Shown in pieces: positions 25,883-34,336 of a stretch of DNA of 64,000 nucleotides. The notes under the pieces were generated by a model, which did not search any database, had not been told where the DNA came from, and worked only from the letters and a program-made list of their open reading frames with translations. The stretch lies in the NCBI GenBank assembly GCA_035568175.1, contig DATMON010000003.1, forward strand, positions 1 to 64,000, in the 5' to 3' direction. The stretch is from AV40 sp035568175. Lineage in GTDB: Bacteria > Verrucomicrobiota > Verrucomicrobiia > Chthoniobacterales > UBA10450. The translations under genes and the position numbers were made by a program. Positions within the stretch are counted from its first letter, which is position 1. The number at the start of each line of letters is the position of its first letter.

Positions 25883-27196
25883 TCAGCGGGAAATCGTCAG
25901 GGTGTAAAGCAGCCCGAGCACCGCGCTGGCGAGCACGACCGGGATGACGTCGATCTTATAACGGAGCATTGCGACAAACGCCGCGGCGCAAAGCGCGATC
26001 GCGAACCAATCGATGACTCCGGCGCTCGGGAAGAAAACGTGAAGGGCAAACCAAACAGCGAGATTCAGTATCACGCCCACGATTGCAGCAGTTATGGTCG
26101 AGAGTGCGCTGGTCAGTTTCTCGTTTCCGCGCAGTTGCTCAATGTGCGGACCGCCGACAAAGATCCAAAGAAAGCACGGGGTAAACGTGGCCCAGGTGGT
26201 AAGTAGCGCGCCCAAAGTCGCCGCCAGCAGCGGTGGCAAACCTTCCGGATGTTGCCACGCCCCCATGAATCCGACGAATTGCAAAACCATGATCAAAGGT
26301 CCGGGCGTGGTTTCGGCCAGACCGAGTCCGTCCATCATCTGGCCCGGTTTGAGCCAACCGTAATGAAATAACGCTTGCTGCGCGACGTAGGGCAGGACCG
26401 CGTAAGCGCCTCCGAATGTCACGACCGCCGCTTTACTAAAAAACAATCCTTCCTTGAAAAGCGTGCTGTCCCAACCGCGGAGAATGCCGGCGACGATTGT
26501 CGGACCGAACCACAACCCTAAACAGACAAACGAAATCAAGAAGCCGCGACGTAAACTTGGCTTCGTGTGCGGCGGCGATTCCTGTTCGTCGCTGATGACC
26601 GACAACTTCGAGCCCCCTTCATCGCCGGTGCGTGTCTTAAATTTACTTTTCCAGAATAAGCCGCCCAGAAATCCAATAGCGCCGGCGCCGAGCACGATGG
26701 CGGGAAATGGCACTTTGAGAAAATAAATCGCGGCGAACGCGAGCACCGCGAGTACCCACATGACTTCGTTCTTGAGCGCTTTCCGGCCAATGCGGATGAC
26801 CGCGACCAGCACGATTGCAGTTACCGCAGGCTTCAGTCCGTAAAAAATCGCGGCGATCCAGGGTAAATTTCCAAAGGCCGCGTAAATGTAGCTCAGCGCC
26901 CAGAGGACGAAGATCGATGGAACGACGAACAACGCGCCCGCGACGATGCCGCCTCTGATTTTGTGCAAGAGCCAGCCGATGTAGATCGCCAATTGTTGCG
27001 CTTCAGGGCCGGGAAGCAGCATGCAAAAGTTCAACGCGTGGAGAAAGCGCGCCTGGCTGATCCATTTCTTCTTCTCGACCAGTTCGGTTTGCATGATCGC
27101 GATCTGGCCGGTCGGTCCGCCAAACGAAATGAATCCGAGTTTCAGCCAGAACCGAAACGCTTCGCCGAACGACGGGGCACGATGTCGGTGTGGCAT
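25883..27196 (-). CDS. chrA: Chromate transporter ChrA (two-domain)
   Basis: A 437-residue CHR-family transporter with both half-domains. The first has FRFWLKLGFISFGGPTGQIAIMQ and LLPGPEAQQLAIYIG; the second repeats the pattern with FSKAAVVTFGGAYAVLPYVAQQAL and TTPGPLIMVLQFVGFMGAW. Between them lies a hydrophilic linker (about residues 185-215). The family exports chromate or related oxyanions in a proton-linked way. I start at the ATG at 27196 (MPHRHRAPSFGEAF), close to the family N-terminus; the ATG at 27235 would add 13 residues. It is divergent from the LysE gene at 27265. Confidence 0.92.
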   Translation of the reverse strand: MPHRHRAPSFGEAFRFWLKLGFISFGGPTGQIAIMQTELVEKKKWISQARFLHALNFCMLLPGPEAQQLAIYIGWLLHKIRGGIVAGALFVVPSIFVLWALSYIYAAFGNLPWIAAIFYGLKPAVTAIVLVAVIRIGRKALKNEVMWVLAVLAFAAIYFLKVPFPAIVLGAGAIGFLGGLFWKSKFKTRTGDEGGSKLSVISDEQESPPHTKPSLRRGFLISFVCLGLWFGPTIVAGILRGWDSTLFKEGLFFSKAAVVTFGGAYAVLPYVAQQALFHYGWLKPGQMMDGLGLAETTPGPLIMVLQFVGFMGAWQHPEGLPPLLAATLGALLTTWATFTPCFLWIFVGGPHIEQLRGNEKLTSALSTITAAIVGVILNLAVWFALHVFFPSAGVIDWFAIALCAAAFVAMLRYKIDVIPVVLASAVLGLLYTLTISR

Positions 27197-27264
27197 TATT
27201 TGTCGATCTTGTGCGCGACCGCCGGCTTCGTTCATAGTTTCGCTAATGTAATCGAAATACAGTC

Positions 27265-27891
27265 ATGCTTGGTATTCACGATTTCGGATTATTTCTGACT
27301 GCGGGCGTGTTGTTGAACCTGACGCCGGGACCGGACACCCTGTACATTCTAGGACGCAGCATCGTGCAAGGCCGCGAAGCAGGCATTGCTTCCGCGCTGG
27401 GAATTTCTCTTGGCAGTATTTTTCACACCTGTGCTGCTGCGCTGGGACTTTCGGCAATCCTCGCAACCTCAGCGCTCGCGTTCGGGGCGATCAAATTACT
27501 CGGCGGCGCGTATCTGATTTTTCTTGGTATCAAAATGGTTCTCAATCGACGCAAACATTTGAGTTTGCCGTCCAGCTTTCGGCGAAACACAAGGGCGGCG
27601 GCATTTCGACAAGGCGTCCTGACTAATATGCTGAATCCCAAAGTGGCGCTTTTCTTTCTCGCGTTTCTGCCGCAGTTCATCGATCCGGCATCGAACATCA
27701 AGGTCTTGGCGTTTCTGATCCTCGGCTTCACCTTCGTCACCACCGGCACAGTCTGGTGTCTGATCCTGGCGTGGTTTGCGTCAGCTTTCAGCGAACGATT
27801 GCGAACGAACGAAACGATCGCGCAGTGGCTCAATCGAACTGCCGGCGCGCTATTTGTTTTTCTCGGTCTGCGTCTCGCGACTGCGAAGTGA
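27265..27891 (+). CDS. LysE/RhtB-family exporter
   Basis: A 208-residue inner-membrane protein with about six hydrophobic helices. The N-terminal LTPGPDTLYILGRSIVQGREAGIASALG is the RhtB/LysE signature, and LTNMLNPKVALFFLAFLPQF is the conserved third helix with its NPK. The family exports amino acids or their analogues such as homoserine, threonine or lysine. It is divergent from chrA with 68 bp between starts. The substrate cannot be predicted from sequence. Confidence 0.93.
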   Translation: MLGIHDFGLFLTAGVLLNLTPGPDTLYILGRSIVQGREAGIASALGISLGSIFHTCAAALGLSAILATSALAFGAIKLLGGAYLIFLGIKMVLNRRKHLSLPSSFRRNTRAAAFRQGVLTNMLNPKVALFFLAFLPQFIDPASNIKVLAFLILGFTFVTTGTVWCLILAWFASAFSERLRTNETIAQWLNRTAGALFVFLGLRLATAK

Positions 27892-28034
27892 CGATGTTCG
27901 CCACGGCGAATCCGTCTGATGGCGGATCGATTTTGTCAGACAATGTCCTGCGATCGCATCGATCAGTTTTCTGCGCGTAAAGCACTCCTGAAATTCGAAC
28001 AACTCTTGCGACCAACCGGTCGAAACTAAATAAC

Positions 28035-28346
28035 ATGAATACACCAAAGTTGTTCACAATCGCTGCGGTCAGCGCCGGACTCGCTTTCGGCGTTGTCGCG
28101 CAGGGACACGAAAAAGAGAAAGAAGAAAGTATCAGCGGTTCTGATGTGCCCGCCGCAGTGCAACAAGCCGCCGACACACAGGCGAAGGGTGGCAAGATCG
28201 TTCGCTGGGAAAAAGAGGGAGCGAACTACGAAGCAGTCATCGAGAAGAACGGGAAAGAATGGGGCTTCAAGTTCGATACGAACGGCAAAGTCGTGAGCAA
28301 GCACGAAGAGGGCAAAGAGCACAAAGAAAAAGGCGAGAAATACTAG
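28035..28346 (+). CDS. Small secreted PepSY-like protein
   Basis: A 103-residue exported protein. Signal peptide MNTPKLFTIAAVSAGLAFGVVAQG, then DVPAAVQQAADTQAKGGKIVRWEKEGANYEAVIEKNGKEWGFKFDTNGKVV (given in part) with the two-strand/helix pattern of PepSY-like domains, and a charged EEGKEHKEKGEKY tail. Such domains often bind or inhibit partner proteins in the periplasm. It is the first gene of the group running to 32161, 59 bp before the DUF1259 gene, and likely shares its transcript. Confidence 0.7.
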   Translation: MNTPKLFTIAAVSAGLAFGVVAQGHEKEKEESISGSDVPAAVQQAADTQAKGGKIVRWEKEGANYEAVIEKNGKEWGFKFDTNGKVVSKHEEGKEHKEKGEKY

Positions 28347-28405
28347 GCGAGAAAATGTTGCAGTTCTGCCCCGATAAAATTCGGGGCGGAACCGGCGACG
28401 TAAAA

Positions 28406-29332
28406 ATGACAAAACTGCTGCTTCTCGTTTGCGCGGTCTGCTGCACAAACATCGACATCGCTTCCGCTGGGCTCGACACGGCAAAGATCGATCAGATCAC
28501 CGGCCTGAAAGGCAAGTTGAACGAAAAGGACGGCGTTTACAAAGTCACGTGGCCACGCAACGACGTGAAAGTTGTGGTCGATGGTTGGACGATGCCGCCG
28601 TTCATGGGGCTCGGCACATGGGCGGCGTTCACCGAAACGCAAAACGGCGCGATGGTGATGGGCGACACCGTTCTTTTCGAAGATGAAGTGAATCCGGCGA
28701 TGTCCGCCGCGCTCGACACCGGACTGAGCGTGACCGCTTTGCATAACCATTTCTTCTTCGACCATCCAAAAGTTTTCTTCATGCACATCGAGGGTGAAGG
28801 GGGCGTCGAACAACTGGCCGGAGCGGTGAAGAAAATGTACGATGCGGTCAAAGCGGTGCGCGGACCAGACCCTAAACCGACTGAGTCATTCAAGATGGCA
28901 GAAAAAGCGCCGTCGCTTCCGGAGAAAAATTCAATCTCGGCGGAACCACTAAACAAAACTTTCGGCGTCAGCGGGGATGCAAGTAACGGAATGATTAAGT
29001 TCACGTTCGGCCGACCGGCGACGATGCACGGGGTTAAGATCGATAATACGATGGGCGTGAACACCTGGGCCGCGTTTGCCGGAAGCGACGATAACGCAGT
29101 AGTCGATGGCGACTTCGCGGTAACGGAAGATGAATTGCAACCTGTTTTGAAATCGCTCGTAAAACAGAAGATCGACATCGTCGCGATTCATCAACACATG
29201 ACGCACGAGCAACCGCGGATAATGTTCTTCCATTACTGGGGCCGCGGTCGCGCGAAAGATCTGGCGGAGGCAATCAAGAGCGCGTTCTTTATTGCTGGCC
29301 TGCAAGAAGTCAGCTCGCCCATCAAAAATTGA
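28406..29332 (+). CDS. Secreted DUF1259 protein
   Basis: A 308-residue exported protein with two DUF1259 halves. Signal peptide MTKLLLLVCAVCCTNIDIASA. Half one contains GLGTWAAFTETQNGAMVMGDTVLFEDEVNPAMSAAL followed by TALHNHFFFDHPKVFFMHIEGEG; half two contains GVNTWAAFAGSDDNAVVDGDFAVTEDELQPVL followed by AIHQHMTHEQPRIMFFHYWGRG (segments quoted in part). The paired LHNH/IHQH histidines could bind metal, but the function of DUF1259 is unknown. The frame is open upstream to 28259; the ATG at 28406 gives a clean signal peptide. It overlaps the next gene start by 4 bp. Confidence 0.85.
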   Translation: MTKLLLLVCAVCCTNIDIASAGLDTAKIDQITGLKGKLNEKDGVYKVTWPRNDVKVVVDGWTMPPFMGLGTWAAFTETQNGAMVMGDTVLFEDEVNPAMSAALDTGLSVTALHNHFFFDHPKVFFMHIEGEGGVEQLAGAVKKMYDAVKAVRGPDPKPTESFKMAEKAPSLPEKNSISAEPLNKTFGVSGDASNGMIKFTFGRPATMHGVKIDNTMGVNTWAAFAGSDDNAVVDGDFAVTEDELQPVLKSLVKQKIDIVAIHQHMTHEQPRIMFFHYWGRGRAKDLAEAIKSAFFIAGLQEVSSPIKN

Positions 29333-30327
29333 AGTCGTGCTTTGGCGGGAACTCAGTTCGCTACGCGCTAGCGCTGCTTTGGTGTTATGGCATCGCCGCG
29401 ACTTACGCGCAGCCGTTCAAACTTCAACAAACAATCGCATTACCCGGGGTCGAGGGTCGGATTGATCATTTTGCCTTCGATCCTCTCCACGAACGATTGT
29501 TTGTCTGCGCGCTCGGCAACAACAGCGTCGAAGTTGTCGATCTGCACAAAGGCCAACGAATCCATTCGATTACCGGGCTCGGCGCGCCGCAAGGTGTCGC
29601 TTATGTTTCTGAACTTGATCGCCTTCTCGTTGCCAATGACGACTGCGGCATTTGCAAAATCTACGATGGAAAATCGTTTCAGCAGCTAGGCGAGGTGGAC
29701 CTGAAGGATGACGCAGACAATGTTCGCTACGACGAAGCCGCCAGAAAGATTTTCGTTGGCTTTGGCAGTGGCGGAATCGCGATCATTAATGCGTCGGACG
29801 GCAAGCAAGTTGGTTCAATCAAACTGTCTGCGCATCCCGAAGCTTTCGAACTGGAGAAACGCGGAAGGCGAATTTTCGTCAACGTTCCAAACTCTCGTGA
29901 CGTCGCAGTGATCGATCGCGACCAAGGTAAGGTCGTTGCGACGTGGAAAACAGATTTAGCTTTCGCAAATTTCCCAATGGCGCTCGATGAAACGAATCAC
30001 CGGCTATTTGTTGGCTGCCGGCTTCCATCAAAGCTTCTCGCGCTCAATGCGGATTCAGGCGATATCGTCGCGAAGATCGACATCGCCGGCGACCCCGACG
30101 AAGTTTTCTACGACAGCAAGCGTTATCGCATCTACGCAATCTGCGGCGCCGGCAAAATCGACGTCATCGAGCAAACTGACGTAAACAACTACAAAACTCT
30201 AACCAAGATCGACACGGCGGACGGCGCGCGCACCGGTCTTTTTGTTCCGGAGCGAGATACTCTATTTGTCGCGGTGCCGCACCACGGACCGCAGCGGGCC
30301 GAAATCCGTGCTTATCGCGTCGAATAA
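29329..30327 (+). CDS. Secreted beta-propeller protein (YVTN type), first copy
   Basis: A 332-residue exported protein built of about seven beta-propeller blades of 40-45 residues: GRIDHFAFDPLHERLFVCALGNNSVEVVDL, then repeats ending in variants of FVGFGSGGIAIINA and FVNVPNSRDVAVIDRD (quoted in part). This is the YVTN/YncE-like family of periplasmic or surface propellers, usually binding partners or ligands. The start is a TTG at 29329 overlapping the DUF1259 stop codon by 4 bp, which implies translational coupling; no better ATG exists nearby. Signal peptide about MKSCFGGNSVRYALALLWCYGIAATYA. Confidence 0.8.
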   Translation: MKSCFGGNSVRYALALLWCYGIAATYAQPFKLQQTIALPGVEGRIDHFAFDPLHERLFVCALGNNSVEVVDLHKGQRIHSITGLGAPQGVAYVSELDRLLVANDDCGICKIYDGKSFQQLGEVDLKDDADNVRYDEAARKIFVGFGSGGIAIINASDGKQVGSIKLSAHPEAFELEKRGRRIFVNVPNSRDVAVIDRDQGKVVATWKTDLAFANFPMALDETNHRLFVGCRLPSKLLALNADSGDIVAKIDIAGDPDEVFYDSKRYRIYAICGAGKIDVIEQTDVNNYKTLTKIDTADGARTGLFVPERDTLFVAVPHHGPQRAEIRAYRVE

Positions 30328-30382
30328 TTTCTTAACTCGGCACCTTGTGTGCACTTCTTTCAAAATGCGCTAGCAGTGCTGA

Positions 30383-31417
30383 ATGCACTTACGTTTACTG
30401 CCTGTATTAATTGTAATGTGGTGCGCGACAGTTGTCGCGGAAGAGCCATACAAATTTTTGAACGAGATTCCGATCGGCGGCGAAGGCGGTTGGGACATTC
30501 TTACAATCGAATCGGCGACGAGCCGGCTTTACCTATCGCACGCGACGAAGGTCGTCGTGGTCGATCTTAACAAGAACACCATCGCCGGCGAAATTGCCGA
30601 CACGCCGGGTGTTCACGGCTTCATGCCCGTTGCCGAATTCGAGCGCGGCTTTTCCTCAAATGGAAAAGAAGCGAAGTCGAGCGTTGTCGACCTAACAACG
30701 TTGAAAACAATTTCAAAAGTCGACACTGGTGAGAGCCCGGATGCAATCGTTTACGAACCGCAGCATCACGAAGTTTACATATTCAATCACAAGGGAAATT
30801 CCGTAACCGTAGTCGATGCAAAGGAGGCGAAAGTTGTCGCAACGATTCCGCTCGGCGGCGGCCCGGAGTTCGCCGTCGTCGATCAAGCGGCGGGTCGCGT
30901 TTACTGCAACATCGAAGACAAAAGCGAAGTCGCGGTGATTGATGTTGCGAAGCACGAAGTTGTCGCTCGGTGGCCAATCGCGCCCGGCGAGGAAGCGAGC
31001 GGTATTGCGCTCGACGCGGCGCATCATCGGTTGTTCTCCACTTGTCACAACAAAATGATGACAATGCTCGATACACAATCGGGCAAAGTCGTCGGCACCG
31101 CGCCCATCGGCTCGGGCGTAGACGGGGCGGCCTTTGATGATTCGACGCAACTGGTCTTCGCCTCCTGCGGTGAAGGTGTAACCAACATTTTGAAGGAAGA
31201 AACGCCGGACAAATTGACCGTCGTCCAAACCCTCAAGACCGAGCGCGGGGCGCGAACCATGGCACTCGATCCGAAAACGCATCGGATTTACTTGCCGACC
31301 GCGCAATTTCAGCCGCCACCTTCGCCATCGCCGGGACAATCTCCGGCGCGGCCGACGATTGTTCCGAACACACTGAAGTTGTTAGTTTACGGACCAGCTG
31401 AAACGGCCAAGCATTAG
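30383..31417 (+). CDS. Secreted beta-propeller protein (YVTN type), second copy
   Basis: A 344-residue propeller protein. Signal peptide MHLRLLPVLIVMWCATVVAEE, then blades such as GGWDILTIESATSRLYLSHATKVVVVDL and AIVYEPQHHEVYIFNHKGNSVTVVDAKEAKVVATIPLGGGPEFAVV (quoted in part). A Pro-rich tail PPPSPSPGQSPARP before NTLKLLVYGP resembles a flexible tether to a surface or membrane. It is 55 bp downstream of the first propeller and 3 bp upstream of the barrel-like gene at 31421, so the five genes likely form one operon. It is clearly diverged from the first copy rather than a recent duplicate. Confidence 0.82.
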   Translation: MHLRLLPVLIVMWCATVVAEEPYKFLNEIPIGGEGGWDILTIESATSRLYLSHATKVVVVDLNKNTIAGEIADTPGVHGFMPVAEFERGFSSNGKEAKSSVVDLTTLKTISKVDTGESPDAIVYEPQHHEVYIFNHKGNSVTVVDAKEAKVVATIPLGGGPEFAVVDQAAGRVYCNIEDKSEVAVIDVAKHEVVARWPIAPGEEASGIALDAAHHRLFSTCHNKMMTMLDTQSGKVVGTAPIGSGVDGAAFDDSTQLVFASCGEGVTNILKEETPDKLTVVQTLKTERGARTMALDPKTHRIYLPTAQFQPPPSPSPGQSPARPTIVPNTLKLLVYGPAETAKH

Positions 31418-31420
31418 GCC

Positions 31421-32161
31421 GTGCGACGATCAGCGATCGCGATCTTTCTCGCCTGCGCGGCGCGCGCAGTGTTCGCGCAGGGTGGACCACCGATGATCAC
31501 CGACGACCCCGGCACGCCGGGCAACGGAAAATGGGAAAACAACTTGGCTATCTCTTTTGAGCATCGATCGAACGAAACGTCGTACAATTTGCCTGAGATT
31601 GATCTGAACTACGGCGTCGGCGAGCACATTCAGCTTACGCTGCAAACGGAGCCGGTGTTGTTGAAGCGCGAAGATCATGGTCCGATCGGCGGCCTCGGCG
31701 GAACGGAAGCGGCAGTGAAATGGCGTTTTCTCGACGAAGAAAAAAGCGGATTCGATATGTCGATGTTTCCGAGAATCATTTTCAATATTCAGTCGTCATC
31801 GGCGCGGCGCGGTCTGGCGGAAGACGGCACGCGTTTTCAAATTCCGTTTCAGGCGGCGAAAACGTTCGGACGTTGGCATATCGACGGAGAATTCGGTCCG
31901 CTCGCGAGCACAGTCGGCCGAAGCGAACTTCTTTACGGCGCCGTCGCAGGTTACGACTTGGCAAAGCCGACAATGTTAATGGCGGAACTTCATGGCACGT
32001 CGCGAATAAATTTCACGCGCGACGTGCTGACGGTGAACTTTGGTCTGCGTCACGCGTTCGATGAGCACCGCATTCTGATTGTTTCGCTGGGCCACGAAAT
32101 TGTTTCGCCGGAAGATCAGCTTGCGTTGATCGGCTATTTCGGCGTGCAGTTGGTTTATTGA
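31421..32161 (+). CDS. Transporter-like outer-membrane protein
   Basis: A 246-residue exported protein with a GTG start 3 bp after the propeller stop codon. After MRRSAIAIFLACAARAVFAQGG, the opening PPMITDDPGTPGNGKWENNLAI is the hallmark start of a common uncharacterised family (transporter-like, related to MetA phenol-pathway barrels). Strand-like stretches follow (IQLTLQTEPVLLKR, RFQIPFQAAKTFGRWHIDGEFG) and the protein ends in IGYFGVQLVY with a terminal aromatic. It closes the DUF1259 group. Function unknown; an outer-membrane channel or surface anchor is likely. Confidence 0.78.
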   Translation: MRRSAIAIFLACAARAVFAQGGPPMITDDPGTPGNGKWENNLAISFEHRSNETSYNLPEIDLNYGVGEHIQLTLQTEPVLLKREDHGPIGGLGGTEAAVKWRFLDEEKSGFDMSMFPRIIFNIQSSSARRGLAEDGTRFQIPFQAAKTFGRWHIDGEFGPLASTVGRSELLYGAVAGYDLAKPTMLMAELHGTSRINFTRDVLTVNFGLRHAFDEHRILIVSLGHEIVSPEDQLALIGYFGVQLVY

Positions 32162-32166
32162 CGGAA

Positions 32167-32961
32167 TCAGTGCGCTTTTGACGCCGGCTTTTGCGGGAAA
32201 ATCAAAATCAGAGTGATGATCACGACCAACAGCGCGAGGGACGCGGTGTAACGACTTAACGCCAGGCCGCCTTGCGCGTGCGGCTTGTCGAGAAAGTCGC
32301 CGACGACTGCGCCGAGCGGGCGAGTCAAGATGAATGCCGCCCAAAATAAAATGACGCGTGAAAGGCTTGTGAAGTAGTAGAGAAGAGCGGTCAACAGAAG
32401 TAGACCACCGAACACCGCGGCGGCCCCGACATAGCCCATGTCCTTGGTATCGGCGACCCAATCGCCGAGCGCCGTCCCGAGTGTCTGCGAGAACATGATC
32501 GTCACCCAATAAAACACCTCGACCTTCGGAGTATTCACCGTTTCGATCGATATGCTCCCGGTCGACCAACGCCAGATCAGAAGCGACGCAATCACGAAGG
32601 TCAGCAAGATCGTCGAACCGCCGGTGTAGCCGATGCCGACCGATCTGGTGCAATAATCGGCCAGGGTAGTGCCGACTGTGGTCGTGGCGACGATCGTCAG
32701 CCAGTAGAGGAACGGGTGAAATTTCTTCGCTCTGATTTGCACGACGACAGCGGCTACGAAAATCACACCGAAAATTGCCGTTCCGATCAGATAGCCGGTG
32801 CCTTTGGCTTCGTCCGTCGTTTCGCCAAGCCACGACATGGTGACGGCATCGCCACCGGTCTCGCCGAGCGTGGTCGCCAGGATCTTAATGACCCAGAAAA
32901 GAAGCGTTACCTGCGGAACTTTGCTTAGGACGGTCGAATTTTCCGAAATGCGATTATGCAT
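32167..32961 (-). CDS. COG4705-type membrane protein with fourfold internal repeat
   Basis: A 264-residue membrane protein with about eight hydrophobic helices. Four times the motif (T/P)LGxxxGD or a variant appears at the start of a helix pair: TTLGETGGD, TTVGTTLADY, QTLGTALGDW, RPLGAVVGDF. This is the uncharacterised membrane-anchored protein family of COG4705. The regular glycines and acidic residues inside helices suggest a transport or coupling role, but nothing is established. It is convergent with the DUF1259 operon (5 bp gap) and divergent from the MFS gene. Confidence 0.78.
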   Translation of the reverse strand: MHNRISENSTVLSKVPQVTLLFWVIKILATTLGETGGDAVTMSWLGETTDEAKGTGYLIGTAIFGVIFVAAVVVQIRAKKFHPFLYWLTIVATTTVGTTLADYCTRSVGIGYTGGSTILLTFVIASLLIWRWSTGSISIETVNTPKVEVFYWVTIMFSQTLGTALGDWVADTKDMGYVGAAAVFGGLLLLTALLYYFTSLSRVILFWAAFILTRPLGAVVGDFLDKPHAQGGLALSRYTASLALLVVIITLILIFPQKPASKAH

Positions 32962-33050
32962 GGTTAACTTTTGGAAGAGCGCGCTAATCTAGAACGCATG
33001 GGCACGGCAAAACAGTCGCAAACACCTCGCCCAGTTTGCTTGAAAAATAG

Positions 33051-34328
33051 ATGTCTTCCGGCCAAAACTCGTGCGTGCCTTCCTTGAAATCCTTGGCTGA
33101 TTTCTTTGGGCTTAAGCGCAATCTCGTAGTTCTGCTGCTCGCCATTTTCATGATTGGCGCAGGCGAAGAACTTTGGATGCGCTTCGTCCCCAAATACCTG
33201 CAAGCACTTGGCGCGAGCGTCTTTGTCATCGGTCTCTACGATGCGTTTCGGACATTGCTCGGCGCGGTTTACGCCTATCCCGGCGGAGTGATTGTCGATC
33301 GTTGGGGACATCGGCGCGCGTTTCTCACTTTCAACATCGTATCGATCGTCGGCTACGCGCTGGTGCTGTTGGTGCCGCACTGGGCAGCGGTCATCGCGGG
33401 AATGTTTCTGTTTTTGTCTTGGAGTTGCTTCTCCTTGCCGGCAACGTTTTCACTGGTCGCGGCCGCGCTGGAAGCAAATCGCCATTCCATGGGCATCGGC
33501 GTCCAGTCGGTGATCAAACGATTGCCGATCATGGTCGCTCCGTTTTTTGGCGGAGTGCTGATCGATCGCTTCGGCGTAATCGGCGGCGTCCGGATCGCGC
33601 TGGTGATTTCGATCGTTCTTTCCGGCGCGACGATTTTTGTGCAACGGCAGATCAGCGACGAGCCCAAAGAGGAAACGACGGGACAACGTCTGACCTTTTG
33701 GCAGAGCTTGCGCGAGTTCAATTCACCGATGCGGCGGCTGCTGTTGAGCGACATCCTGATTCGATTTTGCGAACGCGTTCCCTACGCCTGGGTCGTGATC
33801 TTCGCGATGGACTACATCGGCGTGAGTGCCAAGGGAATTGGCCTGCTCACGACGGTGGAAATGCTGGCGGCGACGCTGTGCATCATTCCGGCATCGCATT
33901 ACGCCGACCGATACGGCCGCGAACCATTCGTGATTGTGACATTTATGATGTTCACGCTTTTTCCGATCAGCTTGCTCATCTCGCATGCATTTCCATCATA
34001 CAGCTTCATCCTGCTTGTGGTTGCCTTCGTCATTCGCGGCTTCAAGGAATTCGGCGACACCTCTCGCAAGGCACTCATCATCGGTTATTGCGAACCGGCT
34101 CGCTGCGGACAAATGGTCGGCGCCTACTATTTAGTCCGCGATTTGATCGTTAGCGTGGCGGCAATTTTCGGCGCGTATCTTTGGAGCGTAAATCCAAACG
34201 TCAATTTTCTCGGCGCCGCCGCCCTCGGAATCGTTGGCACGATCTTCTACATCAAAACGATCCGTGACCAGCGGGAGGAAGCACTCGAAGACATGAAGGA
34301 GGAAATCTCCCGACGCCGATTCCGGTAA
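33051..34328 (+). CDS. Major facilitator superfamily transporter
   Basis: A 425-residue protein with about 12 hydrophobic segments. The loop-2 motif is seen as GGVIVDRWGHRRAF, and the related segment DRYGREPF follows the sixth helix; FSWSCFSLPATFSL is a typical helix-4 stretch. The family exports drugs or metabolites or imports nutrients; the substrate cannot be predicted. It starts 90 bp after the COG4705 gene on the other strand and converges with the DUF885 gene, with only 8 bp between the stop codons. Confidence 0.9.
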   Translation: MSSGQNSCVPSLKSLADFFGLKRNLVVLLLAIFMIGAGEELWMRFVPKYLQALGASVFVIGLYDAFRTLLGAVYAYPGGVIVDRWGHRRAFLTFNIVSIVGYALVLLVPHWAAVIAGMFLFLSWSCFSLPATFSLVAAALEANRHSMGIGVQSVIKRLPIMVAPFFGGVLIDRFGVIGGVRIALVISIVLSGATIFVQRQISDEPKEETTGQRLTFWQSLREFNSPMRRLLLSDILIRFCERVPYAWVVIFAMDYIGVSAKGIGLLTTVEMLAATLCIIPASHYADRYGREPFVIVTFMMFTLFPISLLISHAFPSYSFILLVVAFVIRGFKEFGDTSRKALIIGYCEPARCGQMVGAYYLVRDLIVSVAAIFGAYLWSVNPNVNFLGAAALGIVGTIFYIKTIRDQREEALEDMKEEISRRRFR

Positions 34329-34336
34329 GCCGCGAG

